Assembly: GCA_024036415.1 (NCBI GenBank)
Contig: JAMWET010002891.1
Span: 307,001 to 371,000, forward strand
Source: Prochilodus magdalenae
Taxonomy: Eukaryota > Chordata > Actinopteri > Characiformes > Prochilodontidae
Reading direction: 5' to 3'
DNA length: 64,000 nucleotides
Part shown: in pieces, positions 34,422 to 46,000 of the stretch
Layout: each line of letters begins with the position of its first letter
How positions within the stretch are numbered: position 1 is the first letter of the stretch
Made by a program: the position numbers and the translations under genes
The notes under the pieces: model-generated
What the model was told of the DNA's origin: nothing
Databases searched by the model: none
What the model saw: the letters and a program-made list of their open reading frames with translations, nothing else

Positions 34422-34605
34422 TTCATCCACACCAACCGTTGTTTAGTGCTAACATAGTATTAGAATGTCAATAAAGCGAAAACTAGCATAGATAGATAGA
34501 TAGATAGATAGATTAAATATGTTAAACTTAAATATGTTCATCCACACCAACCGTTGTTTAGTGCTAACATAGTATTAGAATGTCAATAAAGCGAAAACTA
34601 GCATA
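34422..34605. repeat. Perfect 69-bp direct duplication around GATA tract
   Basis: Positions 34422-34490 and 34537-34605 are identical over 69 bp ('ttcatccacaccaaccgttg' to 'gcgaaaactagcata'). A (GATA)n tract at about 34487-34512 and the text 'ttaaatatgttaaactt' lie between. Weaker similarity extends upstream ('ttaaactta'). Perfect identity means a young duplication, probably by slippage or unequal exchange near the tetranucleotide. Confidence 0.95.
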
Positions 34606-35480
34606 CATGAGTAAAAGTCTTAATGGGTATGCAATGAAACTATGTAAAGTGAGTGACTATGTAAAGTATGCTGCCTCTATCCTCATTTCTTGACTGAGAA
34701 TGAAATGTAATGTATTGCTGTTATGAAGGTAGGCATGTGCTACGACCCTCCAATTGTTTCATAATTTTTAAACATTCTGTTTTTAACATATTTGCACATT
34801 AAAATAAATAGTAAAGCTTGTAATTTGTGCTCAACTTTAAAAATGTGCATGAATTAAATTGAAGTGCTTACTTTTCTTTCATTAAGCTGGATAATATACC
34901 TCAGCAGGCCCTATGTGAGTAAAATACATTTTTTCTCTATATTTTTCCTGTATGCTAATTGATTGCAGTTGATTTCATGCAACAGTGTTATCTGATATGT
35001 ACAAGACAATTATTAAATATGGGCAATTTACAATTCTCACACTCACAATGCTCATCCATAAACACTATATAAATTTGTGGAGCTGATAGAAAACAACTGA
35101 CTAGAGGAGCACTCTTTGGGCATTGTGCAGAATTGGTTAATGCAGATTCAGGCTACGTGCACACTCTGTGTTCCAGACCTTCTTTGCCAGGTTTTTATTT
35201 TTGAAAATCAAATTTTTACCCTTTTTTATCTTCCTGTTTTTATAAGTGGAGACCACACATTTTAAATAAAGAGAAGTATAAAAGCGGAACAGAATTATTG
35301 ATTGTGTGCACAGGGTTGAGCTGGCGCCAGGCAGGCACAGAAGTAGAACAAGCGAGGAGTAGGTTTGTAAAGGCAGGGCAGCACCACACTGTCACAGGCC
35401 GCTGTGTTCCTAAACGCAACTATAAATATAAGTAAGTGTAACATGGCCTTGAAGGGGAAAGCTATGATTTTGCTAGAAAA
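34606..35480. other. Non-coding AT-rich DNA
   Basis: No gene or recognised element. Confidence 0.55.
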
Positions 35481-35482
35481 GT

Positions 35483-35528
35483 TCTCTCTTTCTCTCTCTC
35501 TCTCACTCTCACTGTCTCTCTCTCTGTC
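35483..35528. repeat. Interrupted (CT)n microsatellite
   Basis: CT tract with TTT, CA and TG interruptions. The frame at 35404-35661 is partly repeat-driven. Confidence 0.93.
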
Positions 35529-35529
35529 A

Positions 35530-36530
35530 GCAGTATTTCCACATGGGGAGTGGGTCCAGTGCGTTAGCTTTGTCTTCTCCTCTGTAAATAAGGCGTCCCC
35601 ATTCTGTCACGCGCAGGAGAAGGAGCATTTGACTACAATGGGCTATTATTGGCCATCATAGGGATGAGACAGACTCTCAGGGGAGAAAGAAGGACTTTTG
35701 TGAACTGGAAATGTCGACTGCTTCTCACTCCGCTCTCCTCCTGTTGGGTTTTTCTGCCCAAAAGCAGGCAAGAGCACTGCAGTGGCTCAGATAACTCATT
35801 GAAAAACCTGCTTCAGACACTGCTTTAATTTGAAACGGATAACCGTTTCGCATAGAGAAACTCCACCATGAACTCTTCCCCTCTGTGTCCAAGTGATGTC
35901 CCCAGTCTTATCACAGAGATGTGTCCTAATGAACCACTGGTGAGAGGAGCCATATCTGAAGTGGTGGAAAATATACTTCACGTTCTGTAGAATGGGCTAA
36001 TGATTTAAAGGATAGTATTATTGCATACATAAAATGTGAAGTTGGATGGATTTGTACCTTTGTACTATTTAACTACTGATTCTTTGCATGTAATTTTGTG
36101 AGAATATGTGACAGTCTCTGGTCTGCTTTGTGACTTCTGACATCATTTTATTCTTTATTATTATTTAATTTTATTCAAACACATTCTAGCTAACTTCATT
36201 TCCTCTGGTGATAAATGCTGTATCTATTAGTAAGTTATCCTGTAGGTTTACTATATGTGCCATAATTACTCAGTGGCTAAATAGACCTGCTCTCCTTTGT
36301 GTTTCTACCCAGTTTGTTTTTTAAAGGGTCTCATTCGAGTTGATATTTTAAAACCAACGATACTTTTATTGGAGTACAGTTTTTGACTATTCCTCCCATG
36401 ACGACATAGCAATATTTATAGCAATACCCATTCATGGATATTCAAGTCTCTCACTGAGCCTGTTAGGGTTAATTCAGAGTTTATACTAAGTCGCGTCCTT
36501 GTTGGTGTAGAATATTGTTACATTCAGCTA
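35530..36530. other. Non-coding, no gene seen
   Basis: GC-richer at 35550-35980, AT-rich beyond. The 61-codon minus frame (35796-35981) has no domain. Confidence 0.45.
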
Positions 36531-36534
36531 TTAC

Positions 36535-36860
36535 GCTTTTCTTTTCCACATCCGGCTGAAGATGGGGTGTGTCAGCAGCTCAGTGCTGTCAAGGTCTCCT
36601 CCGTGAGTGTGTGTGAGCGTGTGTGTGTGTGATGTCCTCTGGGTGGTCAGATGGGCCGCTGCTAACTAGCCAAGCCTGAGACAGGACGGCCTGAGGCCCC
36701 AACCTCACCAACCCTGCATCCACAATGTGTTCTTCTAACACACGCACACACACAGATGAAATTCCACCTCAAAGGGTGCATGTTAGGATCAAACAACTTA
36801 TACACACATCAACACTTCTCCATGTCAGAAAGTTACCTGTGTGTACCTGAAAGCTGTCCT
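36535..36860. promoter_or_regulatory. Candidate non-coding regulatory block
   Basis: GC-richer unique DNA with GT-rich patch 36605-36631 and CA patch 36739-36754. No coding frame. Weak support. Confidence 0.2.
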
Positions 36861-37059
36861 TGAAGGTGTTCCCGCCATGAATGTTAAATATGAAATACAA
36901 CTGGTCCTGAATAGATCTCCCTGAAATGACAAACATGTAAACATTCAACAGCCGATTTGCATAAATTCATAAACAGCTTTATATGAAATATAAATAGTTA
37001 AGGGGAAGGCTTGGGATGGGGCTGTTGCATACCTGTGTATATTGCCCTCTCATGTTTTC

Positions 37060-37340
37060 TTTAGGGATGTACCAAGGTAGGAACTGTGGACCAATGCAGA
37101 TATTCAGTGTTTTTCATGTACATTTGTATACAAAAGTTTGAATACTAGTTTTGTTGAAGAAATTAAACCAATATATCCTCTGCAGAGAACAAACCTAAAT
37201 ATGGCATTTATCTGCCAATTTTAGCTCGGGGAGTTTATGTTTCTCTCTGAATATGTCAAATTCAGCAAATGTTCTCTGCAGAGGATGCATATTTACTTTT
37301 TTGCTTTGCATATTAGCTGATGCTGATACCAATGCCGATA
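37060..37340. mobile_element. Dispersed palindromic (MITE-like) element
   Basis: A perfect 17-bp inverted repeat, 'atcctctgcagagaaca' at 37175-37191 and its complement at 37270-37286, frames a 78-bp core. Outside it, 'ccaatgcagatattcag' on the left and 'ctgatgctgataccaatgcc' on the right hint at longer imperfect arms. One-arm relatives occur at about 21086 and 46240. No protein. Classification as a MITE relict is inference. Confidence 0.6.
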
Positions 37341-37770
37341 CATAAGTGTTTGTAAAATATAGAGAAACTTATAGAAACTAACATGTGTTTCTGTTTCTGC
37401 TGTAACATAAATATGTCATCAAATATCTGTTGTAAATGATGGTTTAAATCTAAACATACACTGTAAAAACTGATGCCTTTTTAAACTTAAAATCTTAAAA
37501 TAAAATATTCAGTTGCTTAGTATTACACTTTAAATCCACACTTCAAGTATACTACGTTACTTCATTATTCATTTATATCATTTCATATTCATTCTCCAAC
37601 ATTCTCCTTTCTTTTATGTACAGAAATAGCATTATCTTTCATGTTGATGTATTGTATTTAGATTTCAATCATTTATTTCCCAACAATTATGGTGTAAACT
37701 TGATGTGTTTAAATGATTTTCTGCTTGCAGACTGGATGTGCATATTGACTGAAATTGGTTTGCACTGTCA
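37341..37770. other. Non-coding AT-rich DNA
   Basis: No gene or recognised element. Confidence 0.5.
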
Positions 37771-37774
37771 TCAT

Positions 37775-38290
37775 AGCCATCATTAACATCTACGCTGGAG
37801 CAGAAGCAAAGGCTGAGCTGTCTTAATGCATTTCCCTATTGCACAGGCCCTGGTGGAGTCTGCCTGCGTTAGAACAATTCTGCATATGGACATAATCTAT
37901 ATTAGCCAAAGTAATTAAAGTAGAAGAGCTCTAACAAGCTCCCTCTCACACGCAGACACACTCTCAGGTTTATCTCATTAAAGCTAATCATACTTTAGAC
38001 GAAGTTTGGAGGAGGGTTTGAAACCCCAGTGTTTTCTCTGTAATTGATTTTAGCCCATAATAGTCAGCAATAAGTAGGTCAGGTTAGGACTGAGTTGGGA
38101 GCTGATGTTGCTTTATCACTAAGACAGAAAGAACATGCTCATTAATGAAAAAGCACAACATTTAATCTTGAACTTTCATGCTGTGTCCGGTCCTGCGTTA
38201 AGGTGTGCGTAGAGCTGTCTGTGAAGGTGTGTGAGGTGCTTGGGGGACGATGATTAGCATAGTGTTAATGAAAAATCACCAGCATGCTTG
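37775..38290. promoter_or_regulatory. Candidate non-coding regulatory block
   Basis: Unique mixed-composition DNA with words such as 'ccaaagtaattaaag', 'attaaagctaatcatac' and 'tgatttta'. Frames here carry no domain. Confidence 0.28.
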
Positions 38291-38457
38291 AAAAGGGAGG
38301 GGAAAAAACTGTCTATCATCTCTCTTTTTTTCTCCCCTCTGGGTCTTCCCTGTGTTCGGAATGTTTGAAAGTTTTGCAGCTATTCCCAGGAGCAGGGCTC
38401 CTATCATATCAGAGATTGGCATTGCAGCAGTGACCGGCCTGTGCTTTGGGCCTTTTC

Positions 38458-38460
38458 TCA

Positions 38461-38511
<51 letters not shown>
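38458..38511. repeat. (CT)n microsatellite
   Basis: Nearly pure CT run of about 50 bp. The overlapping 76- and 93-codon frames are Ser/Leu shadows. Confidence 0.97.
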
Positions 38512-38515
<4 letters not shown>

Positions 38516-38600
38516 CCCATCCCCCTCTTCCCGCCTTATGCCTCCATCAAAAGAGAGTCAGTCTCACAGATGCACTGCTTAACAATGCCATCTCTCTGTT

Positions 38601-38627
38601 ACACACACCCACACACACACACACACC
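38601..38627. repeat. (CA)n microsatellite
   Basis: CA run with one CCC interruption. Confidence 0.93.
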
Positions 38628-38629
38628 TC

Positions 38630-39260
38630 TGACGGGAGCACGAGAGAGTGTGTGTAAGGAGGGGGTGGTTCAGAACAGCGGCCTGACGAATGAGGGGGGC
38701 AGGTCCCCTGTGATTGGCGCTCTCTGAACATTGATGCCAGCTTCCATCTGTCATGATAGCCCTATCGCTGAACCTTCAATCTGTCAAACGCCTGCACCAG
38801 CCCACCGCTCGCCCAGATCTGGCCTGCTAAACACAGCTGACAACAGGCATTATCACAGCCAGAGAGAGGGAGAGAGAGAATGAGGGAGGGAGGGAGAGAG
38901 AGGTCGATCTAGTGCTAAAGGGACAGAAAAAAAAGGAACACCAACGTGTTAATTGTAGGCGGAGATGTAAACTGTCACTTCTCATCTCATTTAACATTGA
39001 CTGTGCCATCTTTTCACCACATCCATTTTTTTTCTCACTCTCTTTAACGAAACATATGGAGATGCAGCTTAACGTTAGCCTAAGGCTGTGTCTCCCATTG
39101 GTAAAGTGTGAGATGCTAAGTATGCTAACTGGCTAGTAACAGTGGCGCGCTCTTTAAGTGGTGTGTAATGAGATTATTAACAGTTCACTGGTGGCACACA
39201 CAGAGTTAAGCGTCCCCCTCTGTGTTATGCTAACAGGGTTAAGAGCATGAGGGATTCACA
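38630..39260. promoter_or_regulatory. Candidate non-coding regulatory block with GA tract
   Basis: GC-richer unique DNA at 38640-38850, a GA/GGGA tract at 38859-38902, then unique DNA to about 39260. No coding region supported. Confidence 0.25.
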
Positions 39261-40720
39261 CAGTTGCTCTTTGCCTGTTCGGGTTCTCTTTCTGCATTTA
39301 CTTCCTCTGAAAAACCAAACTAACATAGAAGCCACATTTGGAAGAGAATAAATGGTTTAAAAAGAAAACTGCATGAAAGGAGGTATAAGAATGACTCCTC
39401 AGTATGGGTGCCAATTAGCCTTTCTAACACCTTAAACACTAAACTTTATATTATAGGTTTTACACTTTGAATCGAAGGGTAATGTTTAATTTAACTGTTT
39501 AAGAAACATTTAAAAAACACTTTGCTGGTGGTGGCTTAAATGAGTCACAAGGTCAAACATGATAGGGAGCAGTATGCAGCTGGCAAATATTCAAAACTTG
39601 GTTAACTAGCGTCTATGCTAATGGCATGAAGATATTAAGGACATAAATAACTTACATTCTATTCATAGGGTGTACCTCATAAGTCAGTATCACCATAATA
39701 TTGAAAATATTATATTTGTCTTCTTCAGATGGTGTTAATGAAATTTAGATTTAGGAATTGTTCCTAAAAATGTGCCTTGTGCAATATTTCACATACTTCC
39801 CGGGGTGAATATCTTAATGAATTAATTTTAAAATAGTATTTGAAGTCTGAGATGTTTAAGCTGCACTTAAGCTGCACAAAAATTTTGTTGTGTAACTGAA
39901 TCAGGAGAAAAAGACAAAGACACTGAGGTATGGCACTTGTACACTGTTGCAAGTCATCCTGTGCACCCGAATATGTGTGGGGTCAGATTTTGCAGAACAT
40001 TTTCAAACACCACTATACATCTTCATGCATTAAAGTCATATGCACAGACTCTACAAAAATGCCTGGCTCAATGTTTAGCCAATTATACTGATGATTAGGT
40101 GTTTTTAATGAGGTCCAAGGTAGAGATCTACACCGATCTGATTATTAATGCCCTCACCTGCCTGATACAACCCCTTCTTTTTTTACCCTGTGCCTACAAT
40201 ATCTTCTCTTTAGGAAAAGATTCTTGCCAATTCTCACCCACAAAACCTATGACTGTATGTGCCCGCTAATGCCTGCTTCAACTTTTCAGCATGCCTATCC
40301 CTATCCACCAACTATGTACTCTGCTTGTGGTACTGATCAGTTCCTACCAGTGTTTGCTGAAATTTACTATGATTATTTCAGCGTCATGCACATGACATGG
40401 CAAAAGAGCCACCAGCCTCAGAGCCGGTGGGCTTAACTACGGCACTTTTTAATTAGTAGATCACTTGCGCAGACCTCTAGTCCAAAACACAACTGAAGTT
40501 GCAAAATATTGTTTTGCACATTCCATGCATTTACACATTTCTGCCAGTGAGATCTACATATCCCCACACTTACACAGTGCAGCTGTAAATGTGGCACATA
40601 TTAATGCAAAATGAATTAGATTTTTTAAATATGGTTTAAGTTATACCTTAAAAATGCACATGAATTAATGAAAATCATTGTCATATTATTAAAATTTGTT
40701 ACACAATACATATTTTAAAT
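39261..40720. other. Non-coding AT-rich DNA
   Basis: No gene or recognised element. The 70-codon frame at 40224-40436 has no domain. Confidence 0.5.
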
Positions 40721-40721
40721 G

Positions 40722-40840
40722 TGATATACTGGCAGCCTGTGTTGGGTGTATGCTGCCTTCTGCCCTTTGAACACTGGGATAGGCTCCTGCACCCTGCGTG
40801 GCCCAGAAGGATTGAGTGGGTTCGAAGATGAGTGCGTGAG
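40722..40840 (+). mobile_element. L2/Maui-type LINE 3' tail
   Basis: The order 'tactggcagcctgt', 'gggtgtatgctgccttctgc', 'gggataggctcctgcaccct' and 'gattgagtgggttcgaagat' is the familiar 3' end of fish L2-like (Maui) LINEs, also borrowed by some SINEs. Only about 120 bp remain, as expected from 5' truncation during target-primed reverse transcription. No reverse transcriptase is present. Confidence 0.85.
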
Positions 40841-42215
40841 AATACATATTTGAAAATATAAGAGCAGTGGAACACAAATAGCATCTCACACATGAAAAGA
40901 AAAGAAACAGGTACTGTGCTCTTCTGATGGCTTTGTGCACATGTGACACTGTTGTTGTATTAGCATTTAATCAATAGCGTTTTTGGTCAATTTGTTGTAT
41001 TATTAGATATTAGTAGTCAGAGTGCCAACAGTGCTCAATATGACAAAGGCTTGTGTGGGTGTGTGCCTGTGTGTGTTTGTGTGGGTGTGTGTGTGGGTGC
41101 GTGTTGTGGTCGTCCTTGTCAAAGCTTTCACTGACTCTCAGTAATTAGTGCAATCATGACACATCCTACTAGCTGGTTCCCTGACAGGCCTCAACAGAGA
41201 CAAGCGTCCCAGTGGACAGAGTTCAGCCCCCTACGCACACACGCGCACACACAGACTTTTCACTAATAGGATTGAGCAGCAGGAGACCAGTAGCTTGCTA
41301 AAGAGTTCACAAACACTCGTGCCTAACCCAGATTTTACAGACTTTTGAAATACAGGTATCAGAGGAAACAGCTTATTGATAACAGATGCTAATCAGCTCT
41401 TCCTGTGTAAACAGAAGGTGTAAAGAAAGCTCTCTTTAATCTTTTGAGATGAAGTGAGGGAAGCTTTGTGTAGGGAACACATGAATGGAAAATGTACTTG
41501 CTATTAGGGTACTGACCGTTCACAGTGACTCAGTTGACCCTGTTAATAGTACTGTACTGTTCAGCCAAAAAAGACACGCATACATGAGCATACACAGCCC
41601 TATACAAACATAGCCTCCTACCACCCCCCACCTCCCCCCCATCCCTCAATTACCCACAAACAGTCCTGTTATTTTATTTTGAAGATCATAAGACTGAAGG
41701 ATGTGTATTTGCCTATTCACACGCACACATACTGTTTGTCTATAGTATTTTAGCACGGTACTGTGTTCTAATCAGGGTTGGAAATAGTTTGTTAACCTAT
41801 TTGTAACCTATTTTTGGTGGCAGCTTTGCACAAAATGCAGTATTGCTGAGCACAAAGAATACTTTGTCACAACACCATGGTGGGGTCTCATCTAGTGGGT
41901 AACTTAGTGAGGCATGAAATACAGATTTCCAGTTTGTGTAAGGATGTTGTACTGTGGGAGTGTAGCCACGGATGGCACACACTGCTCCTTATATTCATTC
42001 CTGAAACCTAGTGCAGCACTGACTTATGAACTCTTCAGAGTGGACAGTTCGATTTTCTTTAATGAAAAATATGTTTGTTTGGTTTTTTTTTTCATCTAAT
42101 TGTAAATCAGTTTCCACATATTCCAGAATGAGGGCTGCATTAATATGGTATTTCAAAGCAGAGAACTGATAAATGCCATCTTGTTGTGGTTGATAACCAA
42201 AACCTTTTATTTGCT
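40841..42215. other. Non-coding, GT-rich patch
   Basis: Interrupted GT tract at 41049-41104, then unique DNA. A C-rich patch lies at 41621-41641. No gene. Confidence 0.5.
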
Positions 42216-42217
42216 TG

Positions 42218-42640
42218 TTTAAAGGGGATCTGTTGCACCTTTCTGGTTTTACCATTGCTCTAGTGTGTAGCTTTTTGTGCATGTCTCCCAATCACTTTCC
42301 CGGCTGCCTGAAACACCTCTTTGGAATGCCAGCCCATTTCTTTGTTACAAGGTGACGCAAACTCGTAACACCATCTGTAGGGTCAGAACAGAACAAAGCT
42401 CCAGCTTTCAACTGCTCTGATGGTTAACCAAGCAGTGGGTGAGCTAACCAATTAATAAACGTAAGATCATCAGAGGCTGGTGGGGTTAAAGACACAGGAG
42501 CTCCAACATAATGTTTCAGACAGAGGGTGGATGTACAGGAAATTAAAGTTGTGTTTTTGGAACAGCGAAATTTATAAATCTATTGTAGTAGACCCCCCCA
42601 AAATTATGAACTTTCAAATTGAGCAAAATCAAGTTCAAAA
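42218..42640. mobile_element. Non-autonomous teleost DNA element, copy 1
   Basis: Starts 'aaaggggatctgttgcacc' and continues with 'ctgcctgaaacacctctttg', 'ttgttacaaggtgacg', 'aaagacacaggagctcc' and 'tttcagacagagggtgg'. It ends near 'gtagtagacccccccaaaa'. This order is a common fish repeat. A second diverged copy is at 55195-55640 in the same orientation. No protein coding. Confidence 0.75.
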
Positions 42641-43090
42641 TAGAGTTTCAAATGAGTTCAAAATGTAATCTATATTAAAAGCTAAGTAAAACAAGATGGA
42701 TGGTTTGCTAATTTAGCCGCAACATAGTTATTCAGACATGACAGCTATAAATGTTTACTTTATTTTGCTAAAATTACTTATTTAGTTGTTAGTAAGTTAT
42801 TAATAAGTTATTAAGTTATTAATACATCAATCCATAGACATTTACAGTAAGTTTAACTTAGTGGAGTGTACTGGTATGGCATGGTGCTCAGCTGAATGCC
42901 AGCTTGGTTGTAATTGCTGACTTTATTTCCAGAACCTGTGTGTTCTGTGTTTGTGTGCGTGCTGAAGAGGACAGAAGGAAGCTTTGACTTTATCTTTGTA
43001 ATTAAGAGTGGAGTGACAGTGATTGTGGGTCAGGACGGGATGTAGCAAATGAATGTACTCTTTTATGTGGAGAAGCTGCTGCCTAGCTTT
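42641..43090. other. Non-coding, no gene seen
   Basis: AT-rich DNA with short TTAATAAG repeats near 42785-42822. Confidence 0.5.
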
Positions 43091-43095
43091 CTCTC

Positions 43096-43361
43096 ATTCT
43101 TTTCCTCTCTCCCTTTCTCTCTCTCTGTACTCTGTCCATCCTCTCGGGACCTCATCATCTTCCCTAACAGTCAGAGTGGGATTTAGTACCCTCTATTCCC
43201 TCACCTTCCTTGGCCCTTTTTCACTCTCTCTCTCTCTTTCTTTCTTCTCTCCTGCTCCAACTCTGACTCTTTATCCCACTTTCCTTTCTCTTACTGTTGG
43301 TGTTTCCTCCTGTGTTCTCCTCTCTCTTGTTCTCTCTCTCTTTCTCATTCTCTCTCTCTTT

Positions 43362-43400
<39 letters not shown>
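43096..43400. repeat. Pyrimidine-rich tract ending in (CT)n
   Basis: About 300 bp of CT/TTTC-rich DNA with dense CT runs at 43106-43127, 43223-43245 and 43320-43400. The 132-codon frame is a Ser/Leu/Phe shadow. Confidence 0.9.
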
Positions 43401-43403
<3 letters not shown>

Positions 43404-43904
43404 AGTAGTAGAGGTGTTGTGCTGTTCTACTGTGATGGTATCCTACTGTAAAAGGACAAGCTATGAGGCCTCCCAGTGAAATTAAAATGTGTACAAGCAT
43501 TGTGAAATTTGCGGTTCTTACCCAAACCTTTCTCTTTATTTGAATATAAAAGAACTTGTCAACAATGTTACAGTTTTAGAACATAGCATTCAGTCCCAGT
43601 TCCTGTAATCATAAATGGAAATTAAGTCTGATTTAAATTTATTGTTATATGTCATAACAAAGATGAGAGATCACACTGTCATTTTTAATTAATGTCAAAT
43701 CTATCAGTATTTAATTTGTCTAGTCTTTACCTCTGTGCACTTTAACTCTTCCATCATTCCAATCTTAAAACTGATGAGTTAAGCTGTCAACAAATCTCCT
43801 CCCAAAACTTGCTGATGTTAAGCTTCCCTTCAAAGAGACGCTAATATTTACACAAGCAACTACCCAAACACACCCTGGCTGCCTAATAAATGTCTTCCTA
43901 TGTG
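43401..43904. other. Non-coding, no gene seen
   Basis: AT-rich unique DNA. Confidence 0.5.
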
Positions 43905-44190
43905 CATCTATGGTGGCCAAAAGAAATGTTTCTGAAATTAGATTCAGGATTATACTGAAGTTATATTATTCAAAACTGAGGTTAAAAAAAGACAACCTTG
44001 CGAGACCTGATAGACCAGTAAAACTTCCAGCATCAGATAAACAGCACTTAAGTCTTTTATCTTGCTTTAGATCTGAAAAAACACGTGGGTATTTCTGTCT
44101 GTCCTTTAATTGTGAGAAGACAATTCAAGGCTATTGGTCTGAAAGTATGTGTAGCTGTAAAAAAGTAATTGCTGAAAAAAGCAAATAGGA
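43905..44190 (+). pseudogene. Tc1-like transposase relict (N-terminal part)
   Basis: A 92-codon open frame starts at 43910. It contains 'ARPDRPVKLPASDKQHL' (about 44000-44050), typical of the region linking the two helix-turn-helix units of Tc1-like transposases. After a frameshift, bases 44110-44163 read 'VRRQFKAIGLKVCVAVKK', the end of the second helix-turn-helix unit. A stop follows, and the DDE catalytic core is absent. The full protein binds element ends and cuts DNA; this truncated, frameshifted copy cannot. Related minus-strand relicts are at 59240-59960 and 61500-61800. Confidence 0.8.
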
Positions 44191-44520
44191 AATTAAACTA
44201 GAACATGAAAACTGGACCTTACATATCCACTGATGTACATTTGTATTTGGGGTTGCAGGAAAAATATCCCCTTATTGATTGTTGTTATGAAACATAAGTT
44301 TTCTACTTTTTTACTCTTTTGCTTTTTTGTTTTGTATAATACAATATAGAATTAAAAACATAAAATAAAAGTCAGATATGGGTTCTTTAAACATTTAAAA
44401 CTCTAAAACTTCTTCTCTGTCTGTACATTTACGTACAGCCTTTCTGTTTGACAGAGTGTTCTTTGGTAGGGTGCGAATTACTGTGAAGTACTTTTAAACA
44501 GTGTCTGGAATCCAGTTGAA
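44191..44520. other. Non-coding AT-rich DNA
   Basis: No gene or recognised element. Confidence 0.5.
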
Positions 44521-44529
44521 AATTGATGA

Positions 44530-45300
44530 TGGTATTTAGGATGTTTCAACGAGCACAGAGTGATGCTGATAATTGCCTGTCTGAGAGGCCATGTAGACCC
44601 ACAGTCTAGTCCCCAGACATCATAGCCAAGCCCAGAGCACACTGCACACTTACTAGATAGATGACAGACAAATAGAAAATGGTAATTTATGTGTGAGGCT
44701 TTTTTTTCTTACTTTTTTTTTCCTGAGATCCGCAGGAGTCGACAGGCCACCAAACCCCTCAGAGACCAGAGAGAGCGATACTGCTGCTCAGAAATCACAG
44801 CATAATGTGCCGGAAAAGGGATGATGTGAGAAGTGTTTTTTTGCCCCTCTCTCTCTTTTCCTCCTTTTGTCTGTGCTTGCTCTCTTGTTCATCGGATGAG
44901 AGGCATGATTGGGTCTCTCTTTCTGTTTCTGTGTCTCACTGTGTGTAATGTCTCCTACACTTTCTTTCTCTCCTTCAGTATCAGTGTTGGTGACGGAGAA
45001 AAAGCGGAGACTCTGGGGTTTAAAAGTACCCAAAGCATCCTGGGTAATTAGCCATTACGTTGCTGTCACAGAGGGTTGTGCAGTCAATACAGAGATAATT
45101 TGGGCAATGGTGAATGACAGCGCTGTCCGGACTGCTGGGATGATCAAGGACAGAGCCAGCTGCACCCGGCATCTGTCAGGCTCATGAATCACACACACAG
45201 CACACACACACGCGCGCACAGCTTGCTGCTTACAGAACAACTGAAGCAGAGCATGAGAAGCTAACAGAACCAGAGAGCTACTCTAAACAAACATGCTTAT
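44530..45300. promoter_or_regulatory. Candidate non-coding regulatory block
   Basis: Mixed unique DNA with pyrimidine patches (44840-44990) and a CA/CG tract at 45190-45219. The stretch 45000-45180 contains 'gtaattagccattacg' and 'gagataatttgggcaatgg', homeodomain-like in a GC-richer setting. Frames of 61-92 codons lack domains. Confidence 0.3.
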
Positions 45301-45303
45301 ACC

Positions 45304-45438
45304 CTCTTCTCTTCTCTTCTTTTCTCTTCTCTTCTCTTCTCTTCTCTTCTCTTCTTTTCTCTTCTCTTCTCTTCTCTTCTCTTCTCTTCTCTTCTCTTCT
45401 CTTCTCTTCTCTTCTTTTTGCTTCTTTTCTCTTCTCAG
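45304..45438. repeat. (CTTCT)n pentanucleotide array
   Basis: About 135 bp of CTTCT units with a few TTTT variants. Pure polypyrimidine mirror-like sequence that could form triplex (H-DNA). Confidence 0.96.
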
Positions 45439-45795
45439 CTCCTCTCCTCTTTCAGAGGGAAATGGCTAGTTAAGGCCTGTCTCTCCAGTAGAAGGCAGGG
45501 TAAGGTGCTTGTTACTGTTGCTGGCAAATGAGTGACACTGGATGTGAAATAAGAGAGCGAGGCCCAGAGCGACCAGGGCACAGGGTGTAAGTAATGGCAA
45601 CACAAGCAAAGAAAGAGCGGGGTGGGGGGGAGGGACTGGTGGCATAATGAAAAAGCTATTTATTTCAGTAATAAAGATAAATGTGTGCCAGGTTGATTAT
45701 ATTTGGATCGTGTGAATTGGAGCCGTAACACAGTGGGCTTGTATGTTGGGGGCAGGGAGGAAAAAATGTGTTAGCTTCGGTATTGCTGCCTTTGC
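45439..45795. other. Non-coding, no gene seen
   Basis: Mixed-composition unique DNA with a short G-run near 45623-45629. Confidence 0.5.
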
Positions 45796-45853
45796 TGAAA
45801 TATTCCATAATTGTTTTTTCTCTCTTCCGCTCTCTTCCACTCTCTCTCTCTCT

Positions 45854-45910
<57 letters not shown>

Positions 45911-46000
45911 GCTTTCACCCTCTTGCTCTCAGTCCCTCTTCCTCTTGCACTCTTCTTGTCTGCGTTGAAATATTTCATAATTATGTAATTAACATAATTA
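45796..46000. repeat. (CT)n tract flanked by matching AT-rich words and hairpin
   Basis: A CT run of about 67 bp (45841-45907) lies in a pyrimidine patch. A 17-bp word, 'tgaaatattccataatt', at 45796-45812 recurs with one mismatch at 45966-45982, just beyond the patch. The second copy leads into 'taattatgt', 5 bases, then its complement (45978-46000), a near-palindrome rich in TAATTA homeodomain cores. Confidence 0.85.

Noticed and set aside
34490..34515. CRISPR-like spaced repeat impression from the 69-bp duplication
   Set aside because: Only two copies, unit too long, and the setting is a vertebrate genome; explained by local duplication.
40818..40828. 'gggttcgaaga', tRNA-like B-box
   Set aside because: Explained as part of the L2/Maui-type LINE tail.
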